A stretch of 64,000 bases of DNA from Lactonifactor sp. BIOML-A5 (GCF_009677585.1 NZ_WKYV01000004.1:62001-126000); one strand, 5' to 3'. Positions 53,209-64,000 are shown, counted from the stretch's first letter. The notes: generated by a model not told the origin, from the letters alone. Program-made: numbers and translations.

Positions 53209-55290
53209 ATGGCAAAGTATTTAGTGATTGTGGAGTCGCCTGCAAAGGTAAAAACAATCAAGAAATTTCTTGGTTCAAATTATGAAGTGGCTGCATCAAA
53301 CGGTCATGTGCGTGACTTGCCCAAAAGTCAGCTGGGAATTGATGTGGAACATGATTTTGAACCAAAGTATATAACGATCCGAGGAAAGGGCGAGCTGCTG
53401 GCAGGACTGAGAAAGTCATCCAAAAAGGCAGACAAAGTATACCTGGCAACTGACCCGGACCGTGAAGGAGAGGCGATCTCCTGGCATCTCTCTAAGGCGT
53501 TGAACCTTCAAGACGACAAGATGCGCCGGATTACATTTAACGAGATTACAAAAACAGCAGTAAAAGCTTCTATAAAAGAGGCGAGAGATATTGATATGAA
53601 TCTGGTGGATGCCCAGCAGACCAGAAGGATTCTGGACCGTATGGTAGGCTATAACATCAGTCCAGTCCTTTGGGCAAAAGTCAAGAGAGGCTTAAGTGCA
53701 GGCCGTGTACAGTCTGTCGCCCTTCGCATCATCGGTGACAGGGAAGAAGAAATTAACGCTTTTATACCGGAGGAATACTGGTCTCTGGAAGCTTCCTTCA
53801 AAGTCAAAGGTGAGAAAAAGCCCCTGGTGGCCAAATTTTACGGCAGTGAAAAGAAAAAGATGGAGATCCATTCCCAGGAGGAGCTGGATAAGATCTTAAA
53901 AGCTCTGGAAGGGGCAAAATACCAGGTGGCCGAAGTGAAAAAGGGAGAGCGCACCAAGAAAGCACCTCTGCCGTTTACCACCAGTACTCTTCAGCAGGAG
54001 GCTTCAAAGGCGCTCAATTTTTCTACTCAGAAAACGATGCGGCTGGCCCAGCAGCTATACGAGGGAATTGATATAAAAGGTAACGGCACCGTAGGTATTA
54101 TTACTTATCTGCGTACAGATTCGACCCGTATCTCTGAGGAGGCCGATCAGCTGGCAAGAGAGTATATCACAGAGCAGTATGGGGAAACGTATGCAGCCAA
54201 CAAGGAAGAGAACAGCAATAAGGGAAAAAAGATTCAGGATGCCCACGAGGCAATCCGCCCCACAGATATTACCAGAACGCCAGCTGCTATGAAAGAGTCT
54301 CTGTCCAGGGATCAATTCCGGCTGTATCAGTTAATCTGGAAACGATTTACTGCCAGCAGAATGCAGCCGGCCAAATACGAGACAACGTCTGTAAAAATAA
54401 AAGGGGGAGACTACTACTTTACAGTAGCCGCCTCAAAACTTAAATTTGACGGTTTTATGGCAGTCTATGTGCAGAGCGATGAGGAGAAGCCGGAAAATAA
54501 TCTGATGATGAAAAGTCTGGATGAGAACACGGAGCTTTCTCTTGAGAACTTTGACGGACAGCAGCATTTTACGCAGCCCCCTGCCCATTATACGGAGGCT
54601 TCTCTGGTTAAGACGCTGGAAGAACTTGGAATCGGGCGTCCCAGTACTTATGCCCCCACGATAACCACAATTATAGCCCGCCGCTATGTGGCAAAAGAGA
54701 ATAAAAATCTTTATATTACAGAACTGGGAGAAGTAGTGAATAATATCATGAAACAGGCTTTCCCCAGCATTGTGGATGTGAATTTTACCGCTACTTTTGA
54801 AGAACTCCTGGATAAAGTGGAAGACGGCAGTGTATACTGGAAAACCGTAATCCGCAATTTTTATCCTGATTTGGACGAGGCAGTAAAGGCAGCGGAACAG
54901 GAATTAGAACAGGTAAAAATAGAAGACGAGGTGACGGATGTTATCTGTGAAGAATGCGGCCGCAACATGGTAATTAAGTACGGTCCTCACGGAAGATTCC
55001 TGGCGTGTCCGGGCTTTCCCGACTGCCGGAATACAAAACCGTACCTGGAGAAGATTGGAGTATCCTGCCCCAAGTGCGGGAAGGATATTGTTCTCAAAAA
55101 GACGAAAAAAGGTCGTAAGTATTATGGCTGTGAAGATAACCCGGAGTGCGATTTTATGTCCTGGCAGAAGCCGTCCAAAGAGAAATGTCCCAACTGTGGG
55201 GGCTATATGCTGGAAAAAGGAAACAAACTTTTGTGTGCAGATGAGCACTGCGGCTATGTAACGGAGAAGCCAAAAGAGGAAAAGGAATAG
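53209..55290 (+). CDS. topA: DNA topoisomerase I
   Basis: Type IA topoisomerase relaxing negative supercoils. The 693-residue protein has the TOPRIM domain (YLVIVESPAKVKTIKKFLG; DPDREGEAISWHL), the active-site Tyr300 in TYLRTDSTRIS, and three C-terminal zinc ribbons (CEECG near 580, CPKCG near 622, CPNCG near 663). RBS is GGAGG. The order dprA-topA-codY is conserved in many Firmicutes. Confidence 0.97.
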   Translation: MAKYLVIVESPAKVKTIKKFLGSNYEVAASNGHVRDLPKSQLGIDVEHDFEPKYITIRGKGELLAGLRKSSKKADKVYLATDPDREGEAISWHLSKALNLQDDKMRRITFNEITKTAVKASIKEARDIDMNLVDAQQTRRILDRMVGYNISPVLWAKVKRGLSAGRVQSVALRIIGDREEEINAFIPEEYWSLEASFKVKGEKKPLVAKFYGSEKKKMEIHSQEELDKILKALEGAKYQVAEVKKGERTKKAPLPFTTSTLQQEASKALNFSTQKTMRLAQQLYEGIDIKGNGTVGIITYLRTDSTRISEEADQLAREYITEQYGETYAANKEENSNKGKKIQDAHEAIRPTDITRTPAAMKESLSRDQFRLYQLIWKRFTASRMQPAKYETTSVKIKGGDYYFTVAASKLKFDGFMAVYVQSDEEKPENNLMMKSLDENTELSLENFDGQQHFTQPPAHYTEASLVKTLEELGIGRPSTYAPTITTIIARRYVAKENKNLYITELGEVVNNIMKQAFPSIVDVNFTATFEELLDKVEDGSVYWKTVIRNFYPDLDEAVKAAEQELEQVKIEDEVTDVICEECGRNMVIKYGPHGRFLACPGFPDCRNTKPYLEKIGVSCPKCGKDIVLKKTKKGRKYYGCEDNPECDFMSWQKPSKEKCPNCGGYMLEKGNKLLCADEHCGYVTEKPKEEKE

Positions 55291-55296
55291 ATGGCT

Positions 55297-55335
55297 AAGC
55301 TGCTGTAATGGGTTTAAAATACCATACAGCAGCTG
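55297..55335 (+). terminator. Terminator after topA
   Basis: AGCTGCTGT and ATGG pair, with one bulged A, with CCAT and ACAGCAGCT, followed by GATTTTT. Confidence 0.85.
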
Positions 55336-55419
55336 ATTTTTGGATAAAATTCCTTTTTTGATTTGCATGATTATCCATAAATTTTGTGTTATTGGCTTCA
55401 CCAGCTTTTGAAACTGAGG

Positions 55420-55434
55420 AATTATCAGAAAAAA
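55420..55434 (+). promoter_or_regulatory. Candidate CodY box upstream of codY
   Basis: AATTATCAGAAAAAA matches the CodY consensus AATTTTCWGAAAATT with three mismatches. It lies about 60 bases before a -10 candidate (TATGAT near 55487) and 125 before the start codon. Negative autoregulation of codY is known in other Firmicutes. Confidence 0.4.
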
Positions 55435-55558
55435 AGTTAAAAAAGTATAAATCCGTTAGCGACGACATTGATTTGCCGCCAATTGTATGATAGAATAAAG
55501 CAAATGGGAGAATTTTATTTTATTACTCATATTTAGGACAAAAGAAAGGAGGTTCAGC

Positions 55559-56347
55559 ATGAGCGTACAACTATTGGATAAGACGAGAAAGATAAACAAA
55601 TTGCTGCACAACAATAATTCCTCAAAGGTTTTATTTAACGACATCTGTGAAGTTATGGTAGAAACACTGGAGTCGAATATTCTGGTACTCAGTAAAAAAG
55701 GTAAGGTGCTGGGCGTAGGACTGTGCGAAGGAGTAGAAGAGATTACAGAGCTGATTGAAGACGAGGTGGGAGGCTTTATCGATACTCTCCTGAATGAGAG
55801 ATTTCTGGGAGTGCTTTCTACGAAAGAAAATGTAAATCTTCAGACTCTGGGATTTGAGGGGGAGCATGTAAAACAATACATGGCTATCATTAACCCAATT
55901 GACATTGCCGGGGAACGCTTGGGGACTGTTTTTATGTACAGAAGCGGTAAGCAGTACGATATTGAAGATATAATTGTGAGTGAATACAGCACCACTGTGG
56001 TAGGACTTGAGATGATGCGTTCCGTACATGAAGAGAATGCTGAGGAAAATCGTAAGATACAGGTTGTCAAATCTGCTTTCAGCACGTTGTCATTCTCAGA
56101 ACTAGAAGCTATTATTCATATTTTTGATGAGCTGGACGGAGATGAGGGAATTCTGGTTGCCAGCAAGATTGCGGACAGGGTAGGCATCACACGGTCTGTA
56201 ATTGTAAATGCGCTCAGGAAGTTTGAGAGCGCGGGCGTTATCGAATCCAGATCCTCAGGAATGAAGGGAACCTATATCAAGGTGCTCAACGAAGTTATAT
56301 TCGATGAGCTGGAAGAAATTAAAAAACGGAAAATAGTTAAAAAATAA
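55559..56347 (+). CDS. codY: GTP-sensing global regulator CodY
   Basis: CodY represses nutrient-limitation genes when GTP and branched-chain amino acids are plentiful. The 262-residue protein has an N-terminal GAF domain (about 1-155; starts SVQLLDKTRKINKLLHNNNS) and a C-terminal winged helix (ILVASKIADRVGITRSVIVN near residue 203; KFESAGVIESRSSGMKGTYI). RBS is AAAGGAGG. It may link to the nitrogen genes and guaB in this window, since CodY senses GTP made by the guaB pathway. Confidence 0.97.
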   Translation: MSVQLLDKTRKINKLLHNNNSSKVLFNDICEVMVETLESNILVLSKKGKVLGVGLCEGVEEITELIEDEVGGFIDTLLNERFLGVLSTKENVNLQTLGFEGEHVKQYMAIINPIDIAGERLGTVFMYRSGKQYDIEDIIVSEYSTTVVGLEMMRSVHEENAEENRKIQVVKSAFSTLSFSELEAIIHIFDELDGDEGILVASKIADRVGITRSVIVNALRKFESAGVIESRSSGMKGTYIKVLNEVIFDELEEIKKRKIVKK

Positions 56348-56367
56348 TGCTTGTTTTGAACTATAAA

Positions 56368-56400
56368 AGGAGCTGTTAGGTATCTGCAGTTCCTTTTTTA
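56368..56400 (+). terminator. Terminator after codY
   Basis: AGGAGCTG (56368-56375) pairs with CAGTTCCT (56387-56394, one G-T pair), followed by TTTTT. Confidence 0.85.
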
Positions 56401-56520
56401 TGTTATTTTGCTGCTGCCTTTGCCGCGGAAAATAAAAAATGTTTAATTTCTTCTTAAATGGCATAGGATAAAGATGGAATTATAAAATAAATATAAAATC
56501 AGGTAAAAATTAAGAAAGTG

Positions 56521-56564
56521 AGAAAATAAGAGAAAACAAGAGATAAAAAGAGATAACAAGAGAA
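56521..56564 (+). repeat. Four 10-base tandem repeats upstream of groES
   Basis: The decamers AGAAAATAAG, AGAAAACAAG, AGATAAAAAG and AGATAACAAG follow one another exactly (56521-56560), with a fifth partial AGAA. The 10-base period places the A-runs on one face of the helix, so the DNA is probably curved. It lies 30 bases upstream of the groES -35. Confidence 0.8.
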
Positions 56565-56592
56565 TGGATGCTATAGAATCTCTTTCAGAAAC

Positions 56593-56659
56593 TTGCAGAT
56601 TTTTTCAAGATTAACTAATATATGACTAACGGTTAGCACTCGATGTAAATGAGTGCTAA
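56593..56659 (+). promoter_or_regulatory. Promoter and CIRCE operator of groES-groEL
   Basis: TTGCAG (56593-56598), 17 bases, TAATAT (56616-56621), then a perfect CIRCE: TTAGCACTC (56633-56641), nine bases, GAGTGCTAA (56651-56659). HrcA from 30884 is the expected repressor. Confidence 0.95.
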
Positions 56660-56694
56660 TAAAAGCAGAAAATATTTTAAGGAGGCAATAGATT

Positions 56695-56979
56695 ATGAAA
56701 TTAGTACCATTGGGAGACAGAGTCGTTTTAAAACAGTTAGAAGCTGAAGAAAAGACAAAATCAGGAATCGTATTACCGGGTCAGGCACAGGAAAAACCCC
56801 AGCAGGCTGAGGTTGTTGCAGTAGGACCGGGCGGAGTTGTTGACGGCAAAGAAGTAAAGATGGAAGTTAAAGTGGGAGATCAGGTAATCTATTCCAAATA
56901 CGCCGGTACAGAAGTAAAATTAGATGATGAAGAATTTATCATTGTAAAACAGAACGATATCTTAGCAGTAGTAGAATAA
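56695..56979 (+). CDS. groES: Co-chaperonin GroES
   Basis: GroES is the heptameric lid of GroEL. The 94-residue protein has the usual start KLVPLGDRVVLKQLEAEEKT, the mobile loop KTKSGIVLPGQAQEKPQ near residue 20, and the roof and C-terminal strand EEFIIVKQNDILAVVE. RBS is AAGGAGG. It is separated from groEL by 28 bases. Confidence 0.98.
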   Translation: MKLVPLGDRVVLKQLEAEEKTKSGIVLPGQAQEKPQQAEVVAVGPGGVVDGKEVKMEVKVGDQVIYSKYAGTEVKLDDEEFIIVKQNDILAVVE

Positions 56980-56986
56980 ATCATAG

Positions 56987-58621
<1,635 letters not shown>

Positions 58622-58648
58622 GCTTCACAGAATTTTAAGACTTTCTAA

Positions 58649-58673
58649 GGGCTGGCGTCGTAGACGTCAGCCC
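58649..58673 (+). terminator. Hairpin after groEL
   Basis: GGGCTGGCGTC (58649-58659) pairs with GACGTCAGCCC (58663-58673; one G-T pair). The following T-tract is poor (TGCTTTG), so termination may be partial. Confidence 0.65.
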
Positions 58674-58725
58674 TGCTTTGTGCTAGAATGAAGACAGTTT
58701 CTAAGAATGTACAAGGAGAGAAACC

Positions 58726-59229
58726 ATGAGTGATTTGTATTCAGAATTTTTGGTAAAAAAGCAGAGTACCGGCAAAGATATGGCAGTCAAAATTGGAATG
58801 CTGGCCCTCACCGTTGTAGCGGTATTTGCAGGAGTCATGATACACCCTCTTTTATTTATTGCGGCTATTGGGCTGGGAGCTGCGGATTACTTTGTATTCC
58901 TTAATCTGGATCTGGAATATGAGTATCTTTATGTGAATGGCGAACTTGATATCGACAGAATCGCAGCAAAGACCAAGAGAAAGAAAGTGAAAAGCCTGGA
59001 TACGGGTAAGATGGAGATCCTGGCGCCGGTAAAGTCCCATAGAATGGATTATTATAATAATAACAGCAGATTAAAAGTACTGGATTATTCGTCGCAGGAT
59101 CCATCCCACAAAATTTACGCCATGATTATTCCCGATGGTCAGGAATTGTGTAAGGTTTTGTTGGAATTCGACGAAAAGATGCTCAGCAACATACAAAAAT
59201 CAAATCCCAGAAAAGTTTTTACGGATTGA
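58726..59229 (+). CDS. Small membrane protein, possibly DUF6106 family
   Basis: The 167-residue protein has a short polar N-terminus (MSDLYSEFLVKKQSTGKDMA), two adjacent membrane helices at about residues 22-40 and 42-60, and a cytoplasmic-looking domain rich in charged residues (YEYLYVNGELDIDRIAAKTK; VKSHRMDYYNNNSRLKVLDY). It resembles a Firmicute family of unknown function that I believe is DUF6106; no motif indicates an activity. RBS is AAGGAGAG. It lies between groEL and guaB, whose promoter overlaps its stop codon. Confidence 0.7.
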   Translation: MSDLYSEFLVKKQSTGKDMAVKIGMLALTVVAVFAGVMIHPLLFIAAIGLGAADYFVFLNLDLEYEYLYVNGELDIDRIAAKTKRKKVKSLDTGKMEILAPVKSHRMDYYNNNSRLKVLDYSSQDPSHKIYAMIIPDGQELCKVLLEFDEKMLSNIQKSNPRKVFTD

Positions 59230-59254
59230 CACCTTTGTCGAATTTTGTTACACT
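59226..59254 (+). promoter_or_regulatory. Promoter of guaB
   Basis: Consensus TTGACA (59226-59231), 17 bases, TACACT (59249-59254). The -35 overlaps the TGA of the preceding gene. The leader is about 40 bases. Confidence 0.8.
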
Positions 59255-59298
59255 AGGGAACAAAACCAAAATAAATAGAAACGAAAGGGAGAGAGTAA

Positions 59299-60753
<1,455 letters not shown>

Positions 60754-60760
60754 AATAAGA

Positions 60761-60794
60761 GGAGGAGGCAAAGGGGTGCCTCCTCCCTCTTTTT
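60761..60794 (+). terminator. Terminator after guaB
   Basis: GGAGGAGGCA (60761-60770) pairs with TGCCTCCTCC (60777-60786), loop AAGGGG, followed by CTCTTTTT. It lies just before the amidase ribosome binding site. Confidence 0.9.
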
Positions 60795-60810
60795 GGCAGA
60801 GGATAAGCAT

Positions 60811-61539
60811 ATGGTAAGGGGTAAAAGACGAAGGAAAAGACGCCGCAGTGCCGGGTATCGGAAGAGGCAGCTGGAGGTAAGACGTAATATAATACTATTT
60901 GGAATTGTTCTATTGGGAGTGATTCTGCTCTGTCTTACAATAAAGACAGTAAAGAATAAAAGAGAGGAAGCCAGGACGGCTGCTATGGATGACAAAAAGG
61001 TATCTTTTGTGGGAGCACCGCCTCTGGACGTGCAGCTGCTGGATGTGAATCCGTATTCAAGGCCAGGGACGGCGCTGGAGCGGATTAAGGGGATTGTAAT
61101 ACACTATACAGCCAATCCAGGGACCTCTGCGCAGAATAACAGAGACTACTTTGAAGGGCTGAAAGACAGCCAGGAGACAAAAGCCAGCAGTCATTTTGTC
61201 ATTGGCCTGGACGGAGAAGTGGTGCAGTGCATACCCAGCAATGAGATATCCTATGCGTCCAATGAGCGCAACAGCGATACCCTCTCTATAGAGTGCTGTC
61301 ATCCGGACGAGAGCGGCCATTTCAATGACGCCACCTATCAGTCACTGGTGGAACTCACGGGATGGCTCTGTGAACGGTTTTCTCTGAAGTCAGACGATGT
61401 CATCCGACATTATGATGTTACCGGGAAGATATGTCCCAAGTATTATGTTGAGCACGAAGACGCATGGAAGCAATTCAAGAAAGATGTGGACAAGCAGATA
61501 AAGATAGTAGAAAAAGAGCAGAAAGAAGCAGGGGAATAG
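60811..61539 (+). CDS. Membrane-anchored N-acetylmuramoyl-L-alanine amidase (Amidase_2)
   Basis: Zn-dependent amidases of this type cleave the bond between muramic acid and the stem peptide. ATG 60811 follows AGAGGA; a TTG at 60793 lies in the terminator T-run. The 242-residue protein has a very basic N-terminus (KRRRKRRRSAGYRKRQ), a membrane helix (about 28-48) and the PGRP-like domain with GIVIHYTANPG (first zinc His), SSHFVIGLDGEVVQCIP, and HYDVTGKICPKYY, supplying the second His and Cys as in T7 lysozyme. Use in cell-wall turnover, germination or sporulation cannot be decided. Confidence 0.87.
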   Translation: MVRGKRRRKRRRSAGYRKRQLEVRRNIILFGIVLLGVILLCLTIKTVKNKREEARTAAMDDKKVSFVGAPPLDVQLLDVNPYSRPGTALERIKGIVIHYTANPGTSAQNNRDYFEGLKDSQETKASSHFVIGLDGEVVQCIPSNEISYASNERNSDTLSIECCHPDESGHFNDATYQSLVELTGWLCERFSLKSDDVIRHYDVTGKICPKYYVEHEDAWKQFKKDVDKQIKIVEKEQKEAGE

Positions 61540-61549
61540 GAGGCAGAAA

Positions 61550-61954
61550 ATGAATCTATTCAAACATTCGCTCACCATTCAAAAACCTCAGACTATGGTG
61601 AAGATTACGGGTCAGATAAGGGAAGACATTAAAAACAGCGGCATCCGATCAGGGATAGTTGCAGTGTACTGTCCTCATACAACCGCAGGAATAACAATAA
61701 ATGAAAATGCAGATCCGGATGTAGTAACAGATGTGATCTATGGCTATGAAAAAGTATTTCCCACAAATGACAGGGTTTACCGCCACTGCGAGGGGAATTC
61801 TCATGCCCATATGAAATCCTCTGCAATGGGGGCGTCAGCCACCTTGATTCTCGAAGAAGGAAAAATAATTCTGGGGATCTGGCAGGATGTTTACTTTTGT
61901 GAATTCGACGGACCCAGGAATCGGAACTATTATGTGAAGATTATAGAAGGGTAA
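61550..61954 (+). CDS. YjbQ family protein (UPF0047)
   Basis: The 134-residue protein has the family pattern SGIVAVYCPHTTAGITINEN near residue 35, HAHMKSSAMGASATLILEEG near 85 and GIWQDVYFCEFDGPRNRNYY. Three histidines of the pattern form a metal site. Family members have a weak thiamine-phosphate synthase activity, but the physiological role is unsettled. It starts ten bases after the amidase gene and is followed by the palindromic element that can act as terminator. Confidence 0.87.
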   Translation: MNLFKHSLTIQKPQTMVKITGQIREDIKNSGIRSGIVAVYCPHTTAGITINENADPDVVTDVIYGYEKVFPTNDRVYRHCEGNSHAHMKSSAMGASATLILEEGKIILGIWQDVYFCEFDGPRNRNYYVKIIEG

Positions 61955-61960
61955 GCAATT

Positions 61961-62036
61961 GGGGACAGGTCATGTTGAATTTGGGACACCCAGGATCTAT
62001 TTGGGGACGTGTTCTTTGTAGAAAGAACACGTCCCC
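61961..62036. repeat. Palindromic dispersed element, copy 2 (full length)
   Basis: GGGGACAGGTCATGTTG at the left end, a middle part with TTTGGGACACCC, then the hairpin GGGGACGTGTTCTTT / AAAGAACACGTCCCC (62003-62036) followed by TTTTTT. It is the reverse complement of the element at 50139-50193 and has about 20 extra bases in the middle. Here the hairpin plus T-run can terminate yjbQ. Confidence 0.85.
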
Positions 62037-62048
62037 CTTTTTTACTTT

Positions 62049-62882
62049 TTATTCCAGATTCAGCCTCTTGGACAATATATAGTGGATTCCAAAATAAAAT
62101 CCTACAGTGAGCAGTAAGTCGAATATTATAGAAAATCCCATATACACTGGTGACATCCCAACGGTGGATGTGGTTGTTATTAATGCATTGTTTGAATTGA
62201 CGGAGTAAGGACTCCATCCCAGAGTGAGCATCATGATGACTCCTACAATCTGCAGTACCAGATAGATTCCTGCCAGGGAACCGATGGCTCCCAGGATCTT
62301 ATGGGTCTTGCAGAGACTTCCCAGACAAATGGCAAAGTATACCATAAAAATGCTAAAGAAAACACTGATGAGCATGGTTAATAGCATATAGATGGTACTA
62401 AAGAACTCAGAGGTTCCAAAGGCTGTCAGCATTGCTTTCCAGAATTCCTGGAAGAATTCAGGCAGGTATTGCATGGTATAAGAGTTGATAAAAATGATTG
62501 CCAGAGAGGCGCATATGATTATCATGTCAATCAACCCCCAGATGATAAATACAAAGCAGCGGGACCATATATGCTGGGCGGGGGTTACTGGCAGCGTGTG
62601 CATTAGGTAGCCTTCATTGGAAAACATGCCTTTCTGGAAGTCCCTGGCCAGAAATATATAAGTCATAACTGCGATACAGAAGATTCCCAGTACATACAGC
62701 AGAATATAGACTGCAGTCACAAGACTAGTGGCTGGGGATGCGGTATTGAAGTTGCCTTCCCCGTTTAATGCCATTGAGAAAATAATTCTTCCTATTACAG
62801 AGAATGCAAGCAGTGCCCCATGAATTAGTATCAGCAGCTTGGATACCTGTTTTAAATTATGTTTAAACAATTTTCCTAACAT
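62049..62882 (-). CDS. ABC transporter permease
   Basis: The 277-residue protein has six membrane segments (for example LLILIHGALLAFSVIGRIIF near the start and VTAVYILLYVLGIFCIAVMT) and no periplasmic domain, like ABC-2 type permeases of YtrB/YtrC-style or bacitracin/lantibiotic-responsive exporters. It begins MLGKLFKHNLKQVSKLL behind GGGAGGT, overlapping the ATPase gene stop by seven bases. The substrate is not known. Confidence 0.82.
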   Translation of the reverse strand: MLGKLFKHNLKQVSKLLILIHGALLAFSVIGRIIFSMALNGEGNFNTASPATSLVTAVYILLYVLGIFCIAVMTYIFLARDFQKGMFSNEGYLMHTLPVTPAQHIWSRCFVFIIWGLIDMIIICASLAIIFINSYTMQYLPEFFQEFWKAMLTAFGTSEFFSTIYMLLTMLISVFFSIFMVYFAICLGSLCKTHKILGAIGSLAGIYLVLQIVGVIMMLTLGWSPYSVNSNNALITTTSTVGMSPVYMGFSIIFDLLLTVGFYFGIHYILSKRLNLE

Positions 62883-63574
62883 CTGAATACCTCCCGGAAT
62901 AAACCATCTACAGATTTGCCCCTCTCATACCGGATTTCGTCTACAGAGGAAATTAGCTTAATCTGACCGTACTGAATAAATATGACATCGTCCAGTACGT
63001 TCTCTACATCTGAAATCAAATGGGTGGAGATGATGATGGTGGCATCTTCTGCATAGTTATTAATAATTGTAGAAAGGATGTAATCTCTGGCAGCAGGATC
63101 TACGCCCGCGATAGGTTCATCCAGGCAGTAGAGCTTAGCCCTGCGGCTCATGACCAGGATGAGCTGTACTTTTTCTTTGGTGCCTTTGGACATAGTTCTG
63201 AGGCGATCGCTGGGATTAATATTCAGCTTCTCCAGCATATCATAGGCGCGGCTCCGATCAAAGTCTTCATAAAAATCCACAAAAAAGCTGATGGCATCAT
63301 TCACACTCATCCAGTCTCCAAGATATGTGCGTTCCGGAAGGTAGGAAACAATTTTTTTTGTATCTACACCCGGGGCCATACCATCGATTAGGACTTCCCC
63401 GTTGGTGGGGACTAAAAGACCGTTAATCAGCTTAATCAGCGTGGTCTTTCCGCTTCCGTTTGGGCCAAGCAGCCCGATGATTTTTCCTTTATCCAAGGAT
63501 AGGTTAATATTGGCAAGTGCTGTCTTAGTACCATAAGACTTGGTAAGATTCTTGCACTCTAATATCTGGCTCAT
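62876..63574 (-). CDS. ABC transporter ATP-binding protein
   Basis: The 232-residue ATPase has Walker A GLLGPNGSGKTTLIKLINGL near residue 34, a signature MSKGTKEKVQL near 130 (SKG variant of LSGGQ, common in this subfamily), Walker B LYCLDEPIAGVDP near 150 and the switch His in IISTHLISD. It overlaps the regulator gene by four bases and the permease by seven, forming one operon of the YtrA-regulated exporter type. Confidence 0.93.
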   Translation of the reverse strand: MSQILECKNLTKSYGTKTALANINLSLDKGKIIGLLGPNGSGKTTLIKLINGLLVPTNGEVLIDGMAPGVDTKKIVSYLPERTYLGDWMSVNDAISFFVDFYEDFDRSRAYDMLEKLNINPSDRLRTMSKGTKEKVQLILVMSRRAKLYCLDEPIAGVDPAARDYILSTIINNYAEDATIIISTHLISDVENVLDDVIFIQYGQIKLISSVDEIRYERGKSVDGLFREVFRC

Positions 63575-63951
63575 TCTTTCTCCTCCTTGTCAATTTTCTC
63601 CAGCTGCGTAATCAGATCAATAATCTCCTGCTTTTTAAATCCCAGCTGCGCCATCTTATCCAGAAATTCTTTGATATGAGCTGACGCAATTTCTTCTTTC
63701 ATTTTTTGAATCATAATAATGTCCTCCGTGATATATCGTCCGCTGGTTCTCTGGGCAAATACCAGACCGGTTCTCTCAAGTTCTGTCAAAGCTTTCTGCA
63801 TGGTATTAGGATTGACGGCAGCTTCTGATGCCAAATCCCTCACTGACGGGAGCCTGTCTCCCGGAGCATAATTCCCGGATATAATATCTTGTTGTATCTT
63901 TTCGATAATCTGAGCATATATCGGGCGTTCGGAACTAAGATTCCAAGCCAT
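63571..63951 (-). CDS. GntR family regulator, YtrA subfamily
   Basis: The 126-residue protein is an N-terminal winged helix (IYAQIIEKIQQDIISGNYAP; LPSVRDLASEAAVNPNTMQK; ALTELERTGLVFAQRTSGRY) with a short C-terminal helical dimerisation part, the size and form of YtrA-type regulators that govern adjacent ABC exporters, often in response to cell-wall stress. RBS is AGGAGGTG. The perfect inverted repeat at 63972-63995 directly upstream is the expected operator. Confidence 0.92.
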   Translation of the reverse strand: MAWNLSSERPIYAQIIEKIQQDIISGNYAPGDRLPSVRDLASEAAVNPNTMQKALTELERTGLVFAQRTSGRYITEDIIMIQKMKEEIASAHIKEFLDKMAQLGFKKQEIIDLITQLEKIDKEEKE

Positions 63952-63971
63952 TAATGAACACCTCCTGTACT

Positions 63972-63995
63972 ATTGTATTAATGATTTAATACAAT
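63972..63995 (-). promoter_or_regulatory. Operator of the GntR(YtrA)-ABC operon
   Basis: ATTGTATTAA (63972-63981), TGAT, TTAATACAAT (63986-63995): a perfect 10-base inverted repeat 20 bases before the regulator start codon. The promoter would extend past the window edge. Confidence 0.8.
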
Positions 63996-64000
63996 CATAA

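Noticed and set aside
60761..60794. Hexaloop AAGGGG in the guaB terminator as an ANTAR target
   Set aside because: It has A1 and G4, but the stem is simply the terminator itself and there is no alternative fold. It shows that the loop pattern alone can occur by chance.

Overview
This window reads as a contiguous piece of chromosome from a spore-forming Firmicute of the Clostridia, most likely a Lachnospiraceae (Clostridium cluster XIVa) member. The reasons are: an rpsD-rpoA-rplQ operon with an enlarged L17; a type III glutamine synthetase; HrcA/CIRCE control of both chaperone operons; CodY next to topA; a sporulation sigma factor of the SigK type with no pro-sequence; and purine-rich ribosome binding sites with several TTG/GTG starts. 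Nearly all genes lie on the plus strand. No prophage, plasmid gene, intact insertion sequence, CRISPR array, tRNA or rRNA was seen.

Layout. 1-2.3 kb: end of the ribosomal protein operon (rpsD partial, rpoA, rplQ) with hairpin-rich spacers. 2.4-3.9 kb: lipid kinase and an MntP/YtaF-type membrane protein. 4.0-8.1 kb: nitrogen island (GSIII, PII, Amt) with terminator-containing leaders that resemble ANTAR antitermination targets. 8.4-12.8 kb: MoxR-type ATPase plus VWA protein, a degenerate TagA/WecG-like protein and a YitT protein. 12.9-17.8 kb: CdaR-like regulator, ftsEX, S41 peptidase, DegV. 17.8-19.9 kb: composite intergenic repeats and a radical SAM/TetR operon with an operator inside its promoter. 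19.9-25.6 kb: double-wHTH GntR regulator, a REC-HD-GYP-PAS protein whose GGDEF domain has been deleted, and a hybrid histidine kinase. 25.8-30.7 kb: SOS-boxed uvrB, a sodium:solute symporter and a 2-hydroxyacid dehydrogenase. 30.8-35.8 kb: hrcA-grpE-dnaK-dnaJ behind CIRCE. 35.9-41.6 kb: VOC protein, AEC transporter, prmA-rsmE-cysteine desulfurase-thiI. 41.6-50.4 kb: an HPr-like protein lacking the phosphorylatable histidine (minus strand), mtaB, ireB-ruvX-DUF1292-fur-rnj-ylbF-mltG-like-trmR-trhP, then sigK and an unannotated 48-residue gene on the minus strand. 50.6-56.3 kb: comM/yifB, dprA, topA, codY. 56.5-62.0 kb: groESL, a small membrane protein, guaB, amidase, yjbQ. 62.0-64.0 kb: a minus-strand GntR(YtrA)-ABC operon with a perfect operator at the window edge.

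Most of the window is housekeeping. The parts that stand out are the nitrogen leaders, the two families of dispersed intergenic repeats (8.2/17.9 kb and 50.1/62.0 kb), the radical SAM/TetR operon, the signalling cluster with the GGDEF deletion, the MoxR/VWA pair, the active-site-less TagA-like and HPr-like proteins, the catalytic-domain-less MltG-like protein, and the small gene upstream of sigK. I see no clearly new defence or mobile system.
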